Counted from the stretch's first letter, positions 1-11,215 are shown. The stretch is 64,000 nucleotides of DNA from Amorphophallus konjac (GCA_022559845.1 CM040126.1:226306641-226370640), one strand, 5' to 3'. Program-made: numbers and translations. Notes: a model not told the origin generated them from the letters alone.

Positions 1-564
1 CCAATACGAGAGGAGTCTAAAATAGGGGCAGTCTTGACCCAAACTAAATATGAATTTCATGATATACATCTCGCCAAAAGGGCTATTATGAAAATCAAGT
101 CAAAATTTTGATAAAATGAAAAAGTATGAATTATGGCATGACAAGAGTGGCAAAGTCCCCGCAGGGAAAACCCTGGTCGTATGCATGTCAAGGGTCTAAA
201 AATCAAAGGCACAAAGCCCCAGCGCAACAGACTACCTCTTTGAGGGTTAAACACCTTGGAAGGAATTCAAGTCCTGATATCTCCCATCCTGCACAAAGCT
301 TGTCACGATTGTTCTTCTCTTCTCCCTCCAAGACCGAATGTTTCTCAAGTATGGCCTTGGTAGGAGCACCGTTAATCAAGGGCAGTCAATTATAGGACGC
401 CACTTTCAATGCACGCCTAGCTTTGGGTAATTTTAGCGAAAAGGGAAGGAACTAGGACCCCTAACCAGTGGTTCAAAAATAACCCTTTGATGTTGCACTA
501 ACAATGTCTAATCCACAAAAAATTGAATATTTCCTGAGCAAAATCAAACAGAAAAATTGAATAC

Positions 565-672
565 TTTCAAAATTCATAATAAAAATTCAAATATTTTTCA
601 AAACTCATGAAAATTTGCATATTCCAAAACTCATAAAAATTTGCATATTTCTAAAATCCAAAAATTTGTATT
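565..672. repeat. Degenerate AT-rich tandem repeat, about 28 bp period
   Basis: Three to four imperfect copies of a unit containing aaaactcat and aaatttgcatatt follow one another; the clearest pair starts at about 600 and 626. Divergence between copies is high, so the duplication is old. No coding role is apparent. Confidence 0.6.
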
Positions 673-2048
673 GTATTTTCTGATGGTGTTTTGCAGGAAC
701 AGCTTTGCAGAGACCAAAAGCACGGGATGAGTCCTATCTCCACTCATTGCTATCAATTTATCGATTCTCCCGATATTCTCATGACATGCCACCCTGGGCA
801 TTTTTGGTTATCATCTCCCTATATCATTCTGATTATCATATCTCATGATTATTCATCTCCAAATCTTTCAATCAACTCCTGCTCGTTTCATCTGATTACT
901 CCGCCGATGGGCATTATCAGATCCTGATTGTTTAACTCCAAAACTTGATTGGCCAGATGGTCATCCTCATGACAAACAACAAATAATGATGCTTTGCTAT
1001 GTCATGATTTGACTTATGCTGTTCATGATATATGCTATGATTGATACTTTGATTCATGCTATGCATGCTACGCTTAAATACCTTATTCATTGCTTGTTAT
1101 CTTTTATATCTTGGCTGATGAATTCTTGAGCGCAGGATAAGAAGCTCTTGGTCCCGCCGACTGGGCATCATCATCAAAGTCCCACGGTGCTTGCAGCTCA
1201 TCTCTCAGTTCCCCCATACTTATTGCTCCACCATCTCTCCCTGTATGCATTCTACTATATGACACATACCCTATTAGATTATATCAAGGATCTTGTGGCT
1301 TTGGTAAATCTGGGATTTGAGTTCCCCTTCATCAAAAACAATGACGATTCCAGAGAAGTCTTAGTCACACGGATAGGCCGTTGAGCCGTCCAAGACTGGG
1401 GACGATGGTTCCCTTTTACGATTTGGTGCGCAGATAAACGGGTTTCGACTTAGTATCAGCTCGCTGAATGGGTTTCTTGACCCAGTCTTGGCAGTTTAAC
1501 AATATTATCCTTGATTATATTATATCTTTATTTGTTATTTTCCCTTTAAACCCAGCATGCATTCATATAGGACTTTGAATCAACTGTTGAAAAATCATTC
1601 TGATGAGCTGTTTGGGAGTCAAATTGATCACTAATTTCCAAGATATAAGATTTCCATGCCGAATTGAGTCCTCAGTTCGTTTTGTCGTTGTTTTGGGTTG
1701 TTTTCGTAAGCTCCTTATTTGGATTTCTATCATCTTATTTTAATCCTTTTCCCTTTGATCCACCTTGGCTGTAGCACGTCCACATTAGCTGGTAACTGCT
1801 CCCCAATGGTGAAACCTACAGGTTTGTGACCTGAGGTACTTCCACCGCGCTGGAAGTTGATCATTCTCCTTCGTGCCCTCGTGCACATCTCCCCATTTTA
1901 TCCAAACATTGTTGATTTCGTTGGATTTCCCGAGATTTGCTTCATCTCGAGCTTTTGATTTCATTCTCATCAAGTGATGTTGATTGCGTATCTCATCACA
2001 CCTTGGCATCTACTTTTCAGTTTGCTCTGCTCCCTTGCAAAGCAGACA

Positions 2049-2063
2049 CCAAGGCGGGGCAGC
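2049..2063 (+). other. Polypurine tract (PPT)
   Basis: The purine-rich run AAGGCGGGGCAGC immediately precedes TGTAGACACGCC. A PPT followed by TG is the usual junction between the internal region and the 3' LTR, and it primes plus-strand DNA synthesis. It fixes the LTR start at 2064 and the + orientation. Confidence 0.6.
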
Positions 2064-2274
2064 TGTAGACACGCCAAAATTGACGTTACTGTGAGTACAT
2101 CTCATATTGCCTTGTAATGCCCCAATTTGACCCTCAAATTAACTTTGTTTGAGTGATTTTCCCCACTTTTCTTGGATTTCTCCCTTTTTTTCTCTCTTTT
2201 CCTATTTTTCCCTATTTTTCTGGATTTTTCTGAATTTTTTAAGTAATTTTCTCTATTTTTATGTATTTTTCATA

Positions 2275-2875
2275 AATAACGACTTGATGTGGGGCGTCTT
2301 TTAAATAACGACTTAGGCTTGGGCGTTTCTTAAAAAATGGACTACTATTTATGGAGGCGTCAATTCCACTCATTTTCTATTTTTCTGGATTTTTCTGAGA
2401 TTTTTTCAGAATTTTTTGAGAATTAACAACTTAACCATGGACGTTATTTCTAATTTGAAAAGAATAAAAAAAATCGAAAATTGAATTCACGCCTTACGCA
2501 CGGTCGTCTTTTTCAAATGAAATTTTTAATATTATTTCTAACCCCGTTCCAGAGGTGATTTGGTGGCCTTCCGAGTGTCAGAAAAATTCGCAAAAATAGT
2601 CGTTGGAATCAGGGCGATGAGATGCACCTCCACCTAAAAAATGAGAAAATAATATTAAGAAATGAAAAATGACCCTATTTTGAATATTTTGAATTAACGT
2701 CCTTGATTAGGGCGCGTTTTAATTAACGCCTTTGACTCAGACGTGTTTCACAATTTTCAAATAAATTCTAAAATTTAATTTTTGAATTAACGCCCTAATC
2801 TAAGTCGTGTTTTTAAAAGACGCCCTCTGGCAGGTCGTCAATTCTTGAATTGACGCCTTTGTCCAGGTCGTGTTT
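2275..2875. repeat. Array of about ten short imperfect palindromes (ACGCC...GGCGT type)
   Basis: Units of roughly 20-24 nt have a left arm such as AACGCC, GACGCC or AACGAC, a spacer of 7-11 nt, and a right arm such as GGCGTT, GTCGTC or GTCGTG, usually followed by TT. They occur near 2278, 2306, 2340, 2420, 2490, 2697, 2727, 2789, 2819 and 2850. The loops are unrelated in sequence while the arms are conserved. They lie inside the LTR that starts at 2064. Function unknown. Confidence 0.65.
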
Positions 2876-3049
2876 CATTTTTGTGTTCCTAATGAACGCA
2901 GCCTTTCCCCAGAGAGTCCCTGCTTCGTTTAGTCACCGTGTCCATTCTTATCCTTCCTCCTTGGGCTCTTGCCCATTCTTATCCTTCTATCTATGCGGTT
3001 CGATCCTATTTTATAGAGATTCTTCATCTCTGTTAGGTTGGTTCGGAGG

Positions 3050-3262
3050 TTCTGTTTTCTTTTTCTTCTTCTGTTCTTCTTCTTCGTTTTTTTTGGTTTT
3101 CATTATTCTTCTTTGTTCTGTTTTTTATTCTTCTATTTTCTTCTTCTTCTTCTTTCTTCTTCTTCTTCTTCTTCTTCCTCTTCTGTTTCTTCCTCCGTTC
3201 TGTCTTCTTCTTCTTCTTCTCCTTCTGTCTTTTTTCCTTTTCTTTTGTTTATCTTCTTTCTG
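3050..3262. repeat. Polypyrimidine tract with (TTC)n
   Basis: Almost uninterrupted C/T on the + strand with several runs of TTC/CTT. It opens long spurious frames reading mostly Phe, Ser and Leu. Such tracts are common in LTR leader regions. No gene is proposed. Confidence 0.85.
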
Positions 3263-4998
3263 CAGGGAATCGAAGGAAGGTGGGGCTCTTGGCTAAGGAG
3301 GCTTCTTCCACATCAAATCTTCATCCTTTGAAGGCTTTCTCCACATCAAGCATCAAAGTCAAGGAGCAAACAACAGATTCTATTTTTTATCTCCCCCTTA
3401 TTGCTTATTTTCATTAATTCATATGCATGCATGCATCATTCTTTTATTATTTTTTTTCTTTTTTTTCATACTCAATCACATTGAGGTCTCCCATAAGTGC
3501 ACTCTTGCACTCTTTCCCCTTATCCTTATTTTGCATTCATCATCATTCATCTCCCCACACCCTCTTTGGATAGGGGTTTAAGGGCAACCACCCTTAAGGT
3601 GTGTCCTTCTCTAATTGTTCATGTTCACATTTTTATAAAGAATTGATGCTACACTCGTCATATTTCTAATTCATATTATTTTGGTGTTTGTGTCTTTTTT
3701 GTAAGGGTAATTAATTGAAGAACTCTCTTCATCGGCCGGCCGATCTAGAAGAGAAAGGAAAGCACTCACAATCACCCGCGTTTCAAGGTATTTTTCGCGA
3801 TCCCTCCCATATTTTTATTGTTATATCTTTTGAGGCCTCGTGTCTCTGGCGATCACAAACTCCTCATTAGCACCTCGTGCTTATTTGTGCTATTTCATGC
3901 TTTATTCATTCCCTTAATATTTCTTTGTTTAAGTGGATTTCTTTAGGGATCTACAATAACCTCTTGCAAACTACACTTCAGTGGCTTACATTCTGGTTTG
4001 AGTTCATGAGACAGATGGACATATGGTGTAAGAGCTTTCTATTATATGTCCTAATGATTATCCATTCAATGAAAATAGTTCAGATTTAATGATTTCCTTG
4101 TAGTTCTGATATATCTTGTTTGAAATCATCTATGTTCTGAAGCTTTAATAGACCTTAACTAGAGACTGCATATTGTGTTTTGCATGACTATCCTGAAATC
4201 TGAAAATCCAAACGTCTTGACAACTTTGGTGATACATTCAGGCTTGGTATTGCTTCTAAACATATTGATGAGCTGGAATTCCTGAAAATCATTTTGACAG
4301 AGCAATGATATTGTTGCACGGAGAAACATGTCATGTCATCAAAATCAAGTGACAAATGATATATAATGATGTGCCTCTGTTATCTCTGTCGTCATTCTAT
4401 TTGGACTCTAGACAGATCACTGGCATAATTGCTGAGAAATATATCCTCTCACCAAAGAAATGAGATTGGATATGTCATGACGTGACTTTGCTATCTCTGT
4501 TCATTCTGAAGCATAACCGTCAGTCTTGCCAAATACCTAGGGATACTGGCGTCTAAACAACGTGTATTCTTACGGCTAGGAGGCATGAACTAGACTTGAT
4601 TGCTCGTATAAAGTGAGTCATGTGCCTTCAAATACTAAAGATATTGAAAATCAACATATGCTACAATCATTCAATTCCATGCTTCAATCATGATTGTTTA
4701 GCCTCAATACATACTTTTGTGTTATTGCCTTTGTCCTTATTGAATATGGATATATAAGACAAAGGAAGGTTAAACACTGCCATGATATGCACCTTTGGTT
4801 CATTTCTATTAAATCTTGGATGTAGCTACTTTTCGAACTCTGTTGATGATCTCGGATTTCATTAGCTTTGAACCATATATGTTGCTCTCGGCATGCTTCA
4901 GTTTTGTATATAATGGCTTGCTCTTCCACTATAATTCCACTCTGATCTCTAGACCATTTATCACCTGCTGTTTCATATCCCTCCTTTTTGCCGTTGAC

Positions 4999-5010
4999 AA
5001 AGGGGGAGAA
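4999..5010 (+). other. PPT-like purine run, copy 1
   Basis: AAAGGGGGAGAA, identical over 12 nt to the core of the PPT adjoining the copia LTR at 5375. Multiple PPT-like runs upstream of the 3' LTR are known in some SIRE/Maximus-type copia elements. Confidence 0.6.
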
Positions 5011-5103
5011 TTCTCTGTGTGAGTCCTTTCCTTTGTAAAGAGCGTCATGCCTTATGTAAAGAGGGAAGAGCGGGGGATGCGTGAATGGTATACGGGGAGA
5101 GTC

Positions 5104-5115
5104 AAAGGGGGAGAA
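5104..5115 (+). other. PPT-like purine run, copy 2
   Basis: A second exact AAAGGGGGAGAA, 105 nt after the first. It is followed by TCTCC rather than TG, so it is not an LTR junction. Confidence 0.6.
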
Positions 5116-5360
5116 TCTCCATTGCTCACTTTGCATCTCATATATGTATGTGATGGGGTTTGCATAATTGCATAGCATTTACATGTAGCATTTACATGTA
5201 GCATTCACATGCTTTGATCATCCATGCATACATATCCGCATTTACATGTTTCACTATCATGGATCTTGAGCTGCACACAGGTTGCATAAGTCATAAACTT
5301 TGTCATATTTGCCATATTGGATATTTTTGCCATATAATGACTCACAGTGTTGCCATCATC

Positions 5361-5374
5361 AAAAAGGGGGAGAA
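5361..5374 (+). other. Polypurine tract of copia element
   Basis: AAAAAGGGGGAGAA directly abuts TG of the LTR at 5375. This is the third and functional-position copy of the purine run. Confidence 0.75.
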
Positions 5375-6307
5375 TGTTGTGCCCCTATGGTCATTTGAGT
5401 TCACTTGGGTAATTCGACATCATCCTACGGTCATTTGAGTTCTGTCGTATTCTTAGTTTTGATAATGGCTAAACACTATTAGTTTTGATACTGTAGCACC
5501 TCCGTGAACAGTGTTTCAGGTAGGAGTTCTTCATCCATTCCAAGGCATTCAAGTCCATATCTGAAGCCATCTCAACCTCCAAGGAAGAAGAAGGAATCAA
5601 GGCTCTCAAGGGTGATCTAAGCTACATCCTACATCTTCTACATCCTCTTCATCGACTCAAGAAGATCAAAAGGAAGATTGAAGCTACATCCATCGTCTTC
5701 TTCATCAACTAGAAGAGGTTCAAGGAAGATCATCCCGCAAGAAAGAAGATACCGTCAAAGCATCCGATTCAAGCTTCTGCAACTCAGACAAGATTCTTTT
5801 CTTTGAGCATACTCTATATCTTGTTTGAGTGATTTCATATTTGTTCTCTTTTTCATTTCATACAAACAATTGAATCTGAGAATCGTCCCTACCGGTGGTT
5901 AGTAGGAAGGCAATCGGAGGTTGTCCAATCTGCGTTGTTGACGTCCCTACCAGGTGGTTAGTAGGAAGGCAATCGGTGGTCTTTCCGATTTGTGGTTCAG
6001 TATGTGGCACTAATGGAGCCTCACAGGACTTGGTGAGGGGTGGACGTAGGACTGGGGATTCAGTCCGAACCACCTTAAAATCTCATGTGTTGTGATTTGT
6101 TTGTGTGATTGCTTCGTTCTAAATGCATGCTTAGGTTCGAATCGATATATTAGTAATCATCTTGCTAAGCAAATCGTTGTGTCCTTCATTTAGCTAGTTA
6201 TATTCTGCTACAATTTATCACATCTAGCTATATAGAGGGTTACATTACGAAAAGAGGGGCAGATCTATTCACCACTCCCCTCTAGATCCACTATCCACTA
6301 CACAACA
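5375..6307 (+). mobile_element. Ty1/copia 3' LTR, about 933 bp
   Basis: Starts TGTTGTGCCCC after the PPT and ends ACACAACA at 6307, giving TG...CA ends. It is followed directly by Tat integrase coding sequence, so the copia element was inserted into a Tat element or the two were joined by deletion. The 5-bp target duplicate would be GGCCG at 6308-6312; its partner would flank the missing 5' LTR to the left and was not found. An imperfect tandem duplication lies within it at about 5885-5992. Confidence 0.65.
5885..5992. repeat. Imperfect 58-bp tandem duplication within the copia LTR
   Basis: The segment beginning GTCCCTACCGGTGG, with GGTTAGTAGGAAGGCAATCGG, occurs twice, at about 5885 and 5943, with several differences in the second half. 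The copies are adjacent, so this is a local duplication inside the LTR. Confidence 0.75.
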
Positions 6308-7134
6308 GGCCGTTCCCTACGGCTCAGGCCCAGAAGAAGTTTATCATCGTCACCATCGACTACTTTACCAAGTGAATCGAGGCCGAAGCCACGGCGAGGA
6401 TCACCGAGACAGTCATCTGGAGTTTCGTCTGGAAGTCGATCATTTGTCGTTACGGCATCCCCCGGGTGATAGTGAGCGATAACGGTCGGTAATTTGACTC
6501 TCGTTATTTCCGAGACAGATGTGCCGACCTAGGTATTCGCAACCACTTCACTTCGGTCACCCACCCTCAGGCCAACGGGCTAGTCGAGAATGCCAATAAG
6601 ACTATCTTAAAAGGCATAAAGACTAGACTCGGCAAGGCCAAGGGTAGCTGGCTCGAGGAACTGCCTAGCATACTTTGGTCCCACAGAACGACTCCCAGAA
6701 CGGCAACCGGTGAGAGTCCTTTCCAGTTGGTATATGGCACTGAGGCCGTCATTTCGTTGGAGATCGTCAATCCCTCCCTCCGAGTCATCTGCTTCTCGCC
6801 CGAGGTAAACGAGCAAAAATTACTCGAGAACCTCGACCTAGCGGATGAACTCTGAGAGATCGCCAGCATTTGAGCAACGGAGTACCAGCGCCGCCTCACT
6901 CGATACTACAACGCCAAAGTCTGAGACAGGCACTTCCAACCGGGAGACTTCATCCTCAGGAAAGCCGAAGCCTCTCGACCACTAGAGGCAGCGGGCAAGC
7001 TATCCCCTAACTGGGAAGGCCCCTACCGAGTGGTCGAGAGGCTCGGGAAAGGAGCATATCGGCTATCTACAATGGAAGGAGAACCCATCCCTCGGACATG
7101 GAATGCAGCCATACTACGCAAGTTCTACTTTTGA
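6308..7134 (+). pseudogene. Ty3/gypsy Tat-type integrase, C-terminal two thirds (broken)
   Basis: Reading the + strand gives the second half of an integrase: the start of the core (IDYFTK), the second catalytic Asp in VSDNG, the catalytic Glu in ANGLVENANK, and a C-terminal GPYRVVERLGKGAYRL segment ending in RKFYF and a stop at about 7134. The first catalytic Asp and the zinc domain are missing because the copia LTR abuts at 6308. In-frame stops occur near 6374, 6491, 6855, 6870 and 6922, so it is dead. Plant Tat elements usually end pol this way, and the antisense extra ORF downstream supports the Tat assignment. Confidence 0.85.
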
Positions 7135-8305
7135 AGCCGGTGCAAACAATCTGAGTGAAATAAAATTTTTTCTCTTCATTCAAATGATTGTTGGTACATC
7201 AGAAAGGCAAAAGCCAATACATTACACAACAGAAAGAAAAAAATCCATCTGGCACCACTGCAAGAGGGCATTGCTCGGCTGACTCGGTTGATCTCCTTGT
7301 GTCCAGCCACTGACTTTGCCTCGCGTAGAAACTGGCTCGGATAAACGGTGGTTGATCCAGTTGGCTCGGGTGGCCCATGACAAAGGTGACAAAGGGACTG
7401 CGGAGGGAAAGGCTACCTTCCAAGTTGACAGAGGCTGGGGAAGAGGGAACGCCTATGAAGGCCTCCTCTCTTCCAACCTGCCAACTCTTTGGAACGTACA
7501 GAGAGCAAGCACTCTCCGAAGAGTGAAAGAAAGGAAGAGCAAAAGAGGGAAAAAGAGGCTGCCAGAAAGAAAAAGAAACCAACATATCTGTACGAGGAGG
7601 CAGGGGAAGGCCCGGAAAGGAGGGAGCTTAATTTGCTTCTCCCCCCATCCCTGAAGTGAGCAGAGAGGGACGGGCGGCGGAGATGCCGGATGCCCCCATC
7701 CGTCTTCCATCTCGCCCCCCTCCGGGAAGCCTCACCGGAACTGATAGAGGAAACGGCGTGATTTTTTCGTCAAAATCCTCTCCAGATCCGCGCGACGACC
7801 ATCAGACCCGCTTCAAACCCGAGCGACGACTGTCAGACCTGCTCAAAACCCGAAGCGGCAAAAACCTGCCGCCCTCCATCATCGGCAGCATCATCTTCCG
7901 AAGGATCCTCCATGCTCCGAATGCAACAGCACAACGCAACGTGAAGAAGGGGCGAGGAAAGACTGTCAGGGAAAATCCTAAGCGATGGAGAGGAAGGGAC
8001 GCCCTTCAGTCTTTTTATAGGCAAAGGGAGGCTACTCGCCTTAAATGACTCCCTCCTCGAAAACACGCCAAAGGAATTTCCCCCTATGAATGGTCACCTC
8101 AAACCTCTCATCTTCCGCCCCAGCGGAACACACGAAGCGGCCAGGCATTTAAAGCATGAGAACGCGGAAAGGCACCCTGTCAGACGCTCACCCAACCATC
8201 ATGCGAGATCTGCGCAGAAAGTATCGGTCCTTTCCAACTACTGCAGATACGCTGATCAAATCACGGCAAGGATAGCGTGAAGCAAGTAAGATTTTATTTA
8301 TTGCC
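7135..8305. mobile_element. Tat element spacer between integrase and antisense ORF
   Basis: No domain recognised on either strand. A purine-rich stretch on the + strand (7490-7640) produces unsupported frames on both strands. Read on the minus strand, this is downstream of the antisense extra gene ending at 8306 and could include its 3' untranslated region and terminator. That role is inference. Confidence 0.5.
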
Positions 8306-8842
8306 TTACAAAAAGTGGAAGTCCTTTTTTGAGAAAAGAAAGAGACAAACAAAGAAGGAGGCAAAACAAGACGATACATCAGGCCTAGGGCCCACTTTGA
8401 AGCTCGAAGTGGAAGGTGCAAGTGTTTCGCCCCCGGCGCCCTCGGTGATGGTCGGCCCTAGCACTGACCCCGCCTGCGCGGGAACTGCCTCGGTCGCGAG
8501 CCCTCCCGAGGCAGCCGGAGTTGGCGACCCCTTAGGAGAAGAGCCCCCTGGATCTTCCCCACCCAACGTAGAGGAGCTGGAAGGCGACATGTCCGAGTCA
8601 TAGCGCTGGCCAGAGGGGAAGTCGATCCCAGAATCTTGTTCCCCGGCATAAGCTACTGCCCGGCGGTAACCCTGCTTAAACCCCTTGCGGATGCCTCGGC
8701 GAAGTGCTGACTCATAGTAGGGAAGGGCAGCTTTCTGCAGGTCGGCCCGGTAGGCCTCTGAGCCCTTGTATTGCTCGATCGCCTCCTCCCTGGCCAGTCC
8801 CATCTTGTCGATAAGCTCGGCCTTCTCCCGCTCCGCCTCGGC

Positions 8843-8945
8843 CGCCCGCTCCTCGGCCTCCACCGATCGTTTCTCTACCTCAGCCGACTTCCATTTGGCC
8901 TCAGCCGCCCACTCCTCGGCCTTCACCGATCGCTTCTCCGCCTCA
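8843..8945. repeat. 63-bp tandem repeat in the aORF coiled coil
   Basis: CTCCTCGGCCTCCACCGATCG at 8849 recurs with one change at 8912, a 63-bp period. That equals 21 codons or three heptads, so expansion by slippage would keep both frame and coiled-coil register on the minus strand. Confidence 0.75.
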
Positions 8946-9267
8946 GCTCAGTCGGCCTCGGCCTCCAAACGAAGGCGCTCCGCTGCCTCCGCCCGGTCCA
9001 CCAACTCGGCGCCCTCGGCCTCCCAATGGCCATCCTGCTAGAGATGAAGAAGGTGCTCCTCTTCAAGGAGTTTACTTTTCCTCTCGAGCGATTCCCGAGC
9101 CTTGGTTAGTTGCTCGGTCAGCACTCCGACCTCCAGTCGAGTCGACCGCGACAACTCCCTGCTCCAGATGCCGAGCCTTTCTAGAGCCATTGGCATGGGA
9201 ACCCTTTCCGCGCTTGGCGCCTCGTCGGAAGGCCCAGATCGAGCTGCGGGCTCGGCCGCCCCACGCG

Positions 9268-9480
9268 CTACGGTCGGTTGGGGTTGTGACGCCTCCGTAG
9301 GCGAACCCCCGACCTCGACCGACTCTACGAGCCTGGCCGCCCCGTGCACCATGGTCGTTTGGGGCTACGACGCCTCCGTAGGCGAACCCCCGACCTCGAC
9401 CGACGCTACGAGCCTGGCCGCTCCATGCACCACGGTCGTTTGGGGCTGCAACGCCTCTGCCGGTGAACCCCCAACCTCAA
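9268..9480. repeat. 81-bp tandem repeat in the aORF
   Basis: About 2.6 copies of an 81-bp unit: the word ACGCCTC recurs at about 9289, 9370 and 9451. It encodes a 27-residue repeat on the minus strand containing VEVGGSPTEA. The first two copies are nearly identical and the third is more diverged, which suggests a recent duplication within the decayed gene. Confidence 0.8.
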
Positions 9481-10895
9481 CCGTAGTGGCCCGCACGCCG
9501 CCCACCTCGACCGACGCCCCGGCCTTGGCCGCGGTTGTTTCAACTTCGGCCCCCTCTGTTCCCAACAACGGGAGAGCCGACCCATCACCGTCACCCCCCG
9601 GGGTTCCCCTGGTCTCCTCGGCCCCCTCTCGCTCGGCAGATGGGAGAGCCAGCTCAGTAGGGTCGGCCCTATCTTGCCCCAGAGAGGGGAGTGCCGCTGA
9701 GCTAGGATCGCCCTCAGCAGTGGAGAGGAGACCGGCCTTCCTGGCCCGTTTCCTAGCCTTCACGGCCTTCGCAACCTCCCCTCCACGGGATCCTTGCACT
9801 TCGCCCCGCACGGCCGAGAATTCCCCTCGAAGGCCGCCCCTTTGCCCTTGTCCCGGGCTCGGGAGCGACACACAGGGGCGCCCGGCTCATCAGCCGCTGA
9901 GTCGTCGCCAAGGTCAATGATCTCAGTGGCCTCCTCCAGAGGCTCCCGCCTGGTGTCTGCACAAAGAAGAAGGTGATCAGGAAAAAGAAAGATGACCCCC
10001 ACATCCGAAGGAGGATCTAAGTTGTGGCACCTGACGGCTTCAGCCGCGTAAGAAGACACCGCTCGATATTCTCCGGCGTCACCAGCTCTTCGGTAGACTG
10101 GCGATGTTTCAGCAAACGGGCAGCTTACTCCTCCACATGTGGGGGGAACTCCTCCTGCTGGGGAGGGATATTCGGGTGGAAATTAGACATTACTTGGCAC
10201 CTCCAAGTCTCCTCCACCGAATTAATCCTCGCCCAGAAAAATTGGGTCTTCCACCCTTTATGCAAAGAATCCTTCGCCGCCAGCGAAATATAGCTCCTAT
10301 TCCTCCTCGCCAGGATGAAGTAAAAACCTTTCCCCGCCGACGGGTGCGCCTTCAACTCGAAGAAATAGTGGAAGAGGTCCAAGGAAGGAGGAACCCCGCA
10401 CTGACGACAGAGGATTCGGAAAGCGGAGAGGATAAGGTACGAGTTGGCTACCAACTGAATGGGTGCCAACTGGAAAAAGTTGAGAAGCGTGAGGACGAAT
10501 GGCTCGAAGGGGAGGCAAAACCCGCTCTTCCACGCCAGAAGAAAGATGCAGATGTGGCCCGTGCGAGAATCCAGGCTCATCTCATACGGGGCAGCAGCAA
10601 CAAAGCTATACTTGTGAGGCAGGCGAAACTGATGTTCCAACCTCTTCACCTCGACTTCCCCTAACTCGCTGCAGTTCTGGACCGACGCTCTCACCACCGG
10701 TTCGTCGCCCCATCCCTCGGCACCCGAACGCCAGACCGCCATAGATTCCGAGGAAGAACTTGAAGAAGAATTCTCTCGAGACCTCGAAGATTTCGGGGGA
10801 GAAGGAAGCTGCCGGACCGCCTCCGCAGTTATCTTCGCCAACTCCTCAAACGCCGCCGCAAGTCTATGCTCCTCCGCTGTGTCCTCACGGCGCAT

Positions 10896-11215
10896 CGAAG
10901 AGCTCCAAAAGTAAAGAAACGAAGGAAAGCCAAAACCCTAACAACGGAAAGAGTCTGGGATGACAACCAGCGCCCAACGCCTATAAACCCATGCGAGAGG
11001 CGGTGCGTCGTCCGACCTCCGAGAAAAGGGGGCCCCGTCATTTCAAATCCGTCAGGATTGCAATTATTATGGGCCCAGGTGACCACGACATGTGGCTTCA
11101 TAACACCGCCAAATTTCCACCCACCTGAGCCACGCTGGTCCAAAACCCCAAACGACTACTCCTCCAAGCTTATTAAGGCTCGGGAGTTGGAGGGGGACAA
11201 GTGGAGAGGGGCATT
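10896..11215 (+). mobile_element. Tat element 3' end with polypurine tract
   Basis: The interval contains the promoter side of the antisense ORF and ends with a purine-rich run (about 11179-11209, GGGAGTTGGAGGGGGACAAG and onward) just before the LTR at 11216. No TATA box for the antisense gene was convincing on the minus strand. Confidence 0.55.

Larger units (their letters stand above)
1..2063 (+). mobile_element. Non-coding 3' internal part of an unclassified LTR element
   Basis: AT-rich sequence lying directly upstream of a polypurine tract and LTR start at 2064, so it is most simply read as the 3' internal tail of that element. No reverse transcriptase, integrase, Gag or protease motif was found on either strand. 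The longest open frames (89 codons at 126-395, 78 at 691-927 and 78 at 1148-1384) match nothing I recognise. The region is rich in catgat/atgct words around 1000-1080. The left end of the element lies outside the window. The assignment to an element is inference from position. Confidence 0.4.
2064..3850 (+). mobile_element. LTR of unclassified (probably Ty3/gypsy) element, right end unresolved
   Basis: Begins TGTAGACACG just after a polypurine tract. It carries an array of short palindromes at 2275-2875 and a long pyrimidine tract at 3050-3262. No second copy of this LTR is in the window, so the right boundary could not be set by alignment; sequence past about 3850 looks like the tail of a different (copia) element. 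The first 800 bp is an AT-rich mixture of acgcc/ggcgt words in a T-rich background. Lineage not determined; Ogre- or Athila-like elements with long LTRs are possible. Confidence 0.45.
3851..5374 (+). mobile_element. 3' non-coding internal region of a Ty1/copia (SIRE-like) element
   Basis: No protein domain was recognised here. The assignment rests on what follows: a PPT of the form AAAAAGGGGGAGAA directly before an LTR starting TGTTGTGCCCC. This layout, preceded by a catcatc word, is typical of plant copia elements. Similar purine runs occur twice more upstream at 4999 and 5104. The stretch also contains three or four copies of agcatttacatgt-like words at 5173-5250. RT and integrase of this element are missing or lie to the left as unrecognisable remnants; the left boundary is approximate. 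Confidence 0.5.
8306..10895 (-). pseudogene. Antisense extra ORF (aORF) of a Tat element, frameshifted
   Basis: Minus-strand gene opposite to pol. The N-terminal piece (10895-10125, ATG start, 256 codons) has a Ser-rich stretch, then a conserved globular region with motifs such as FRLPHKY, LFHYFFELK and GWKTQFFW seen in plant transposon-associated proteins. A possible intron runs from a CAG/GTGCC donor near 10035 to a pyrimidine-rich TTTGTGCAG acceptor near 9963. Acidic and Ala/Pro-rich sequence with 27-residue repeats follows, then a long heptad-rich Ala/Glu coiled coil (about 9130-8780), then a C-terminal box with YKGSEAYRADLQ and GFKQGYRRAV, ending at 8306. The pieces lie in different frames with stops near 9365, 9038 and 8950, so it is not translatable as is. 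Extra antisense ORFs between pol and the 3' LTR are established for Tat-lineage elements; their function is unknown. Confidence 0.75.

Noticed and set aside
2850..3331. Overlapping 148- and 97-codon frames rich in Phe, Ser and Leu
   Set aside because: Produced by the polypyrimidine/(TTC)n tract; no conserved motif and two frames are open at once.
3731..3746. GGCCGGCCG near 3740 as the left target repeat (GGCCG) of the copia element
   Set aside because: It is not followed by TG or by any copia LTR sequence, so the match is probably chance.
4684..5178. 164-codon minus frame
   Set aside because: It lies across PPT-like runs in the copia 3' non-coding region and has no recognised motif.
7316..7710. 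Frames of 112, 128 and 85 codons around 7.2-7.7 kb
   Set aside because: A purine-rich segment opens several frames on both strands; no domain and no match to Tat proteins.
9102..9920. 272-codon + strand frame
   Set aside because: It lies opposite the repeat-rich part of the antisense aORF; the GC-rich 81-bp repeat keeps several frames open. Minus-strand motifs are the recognisable ones.
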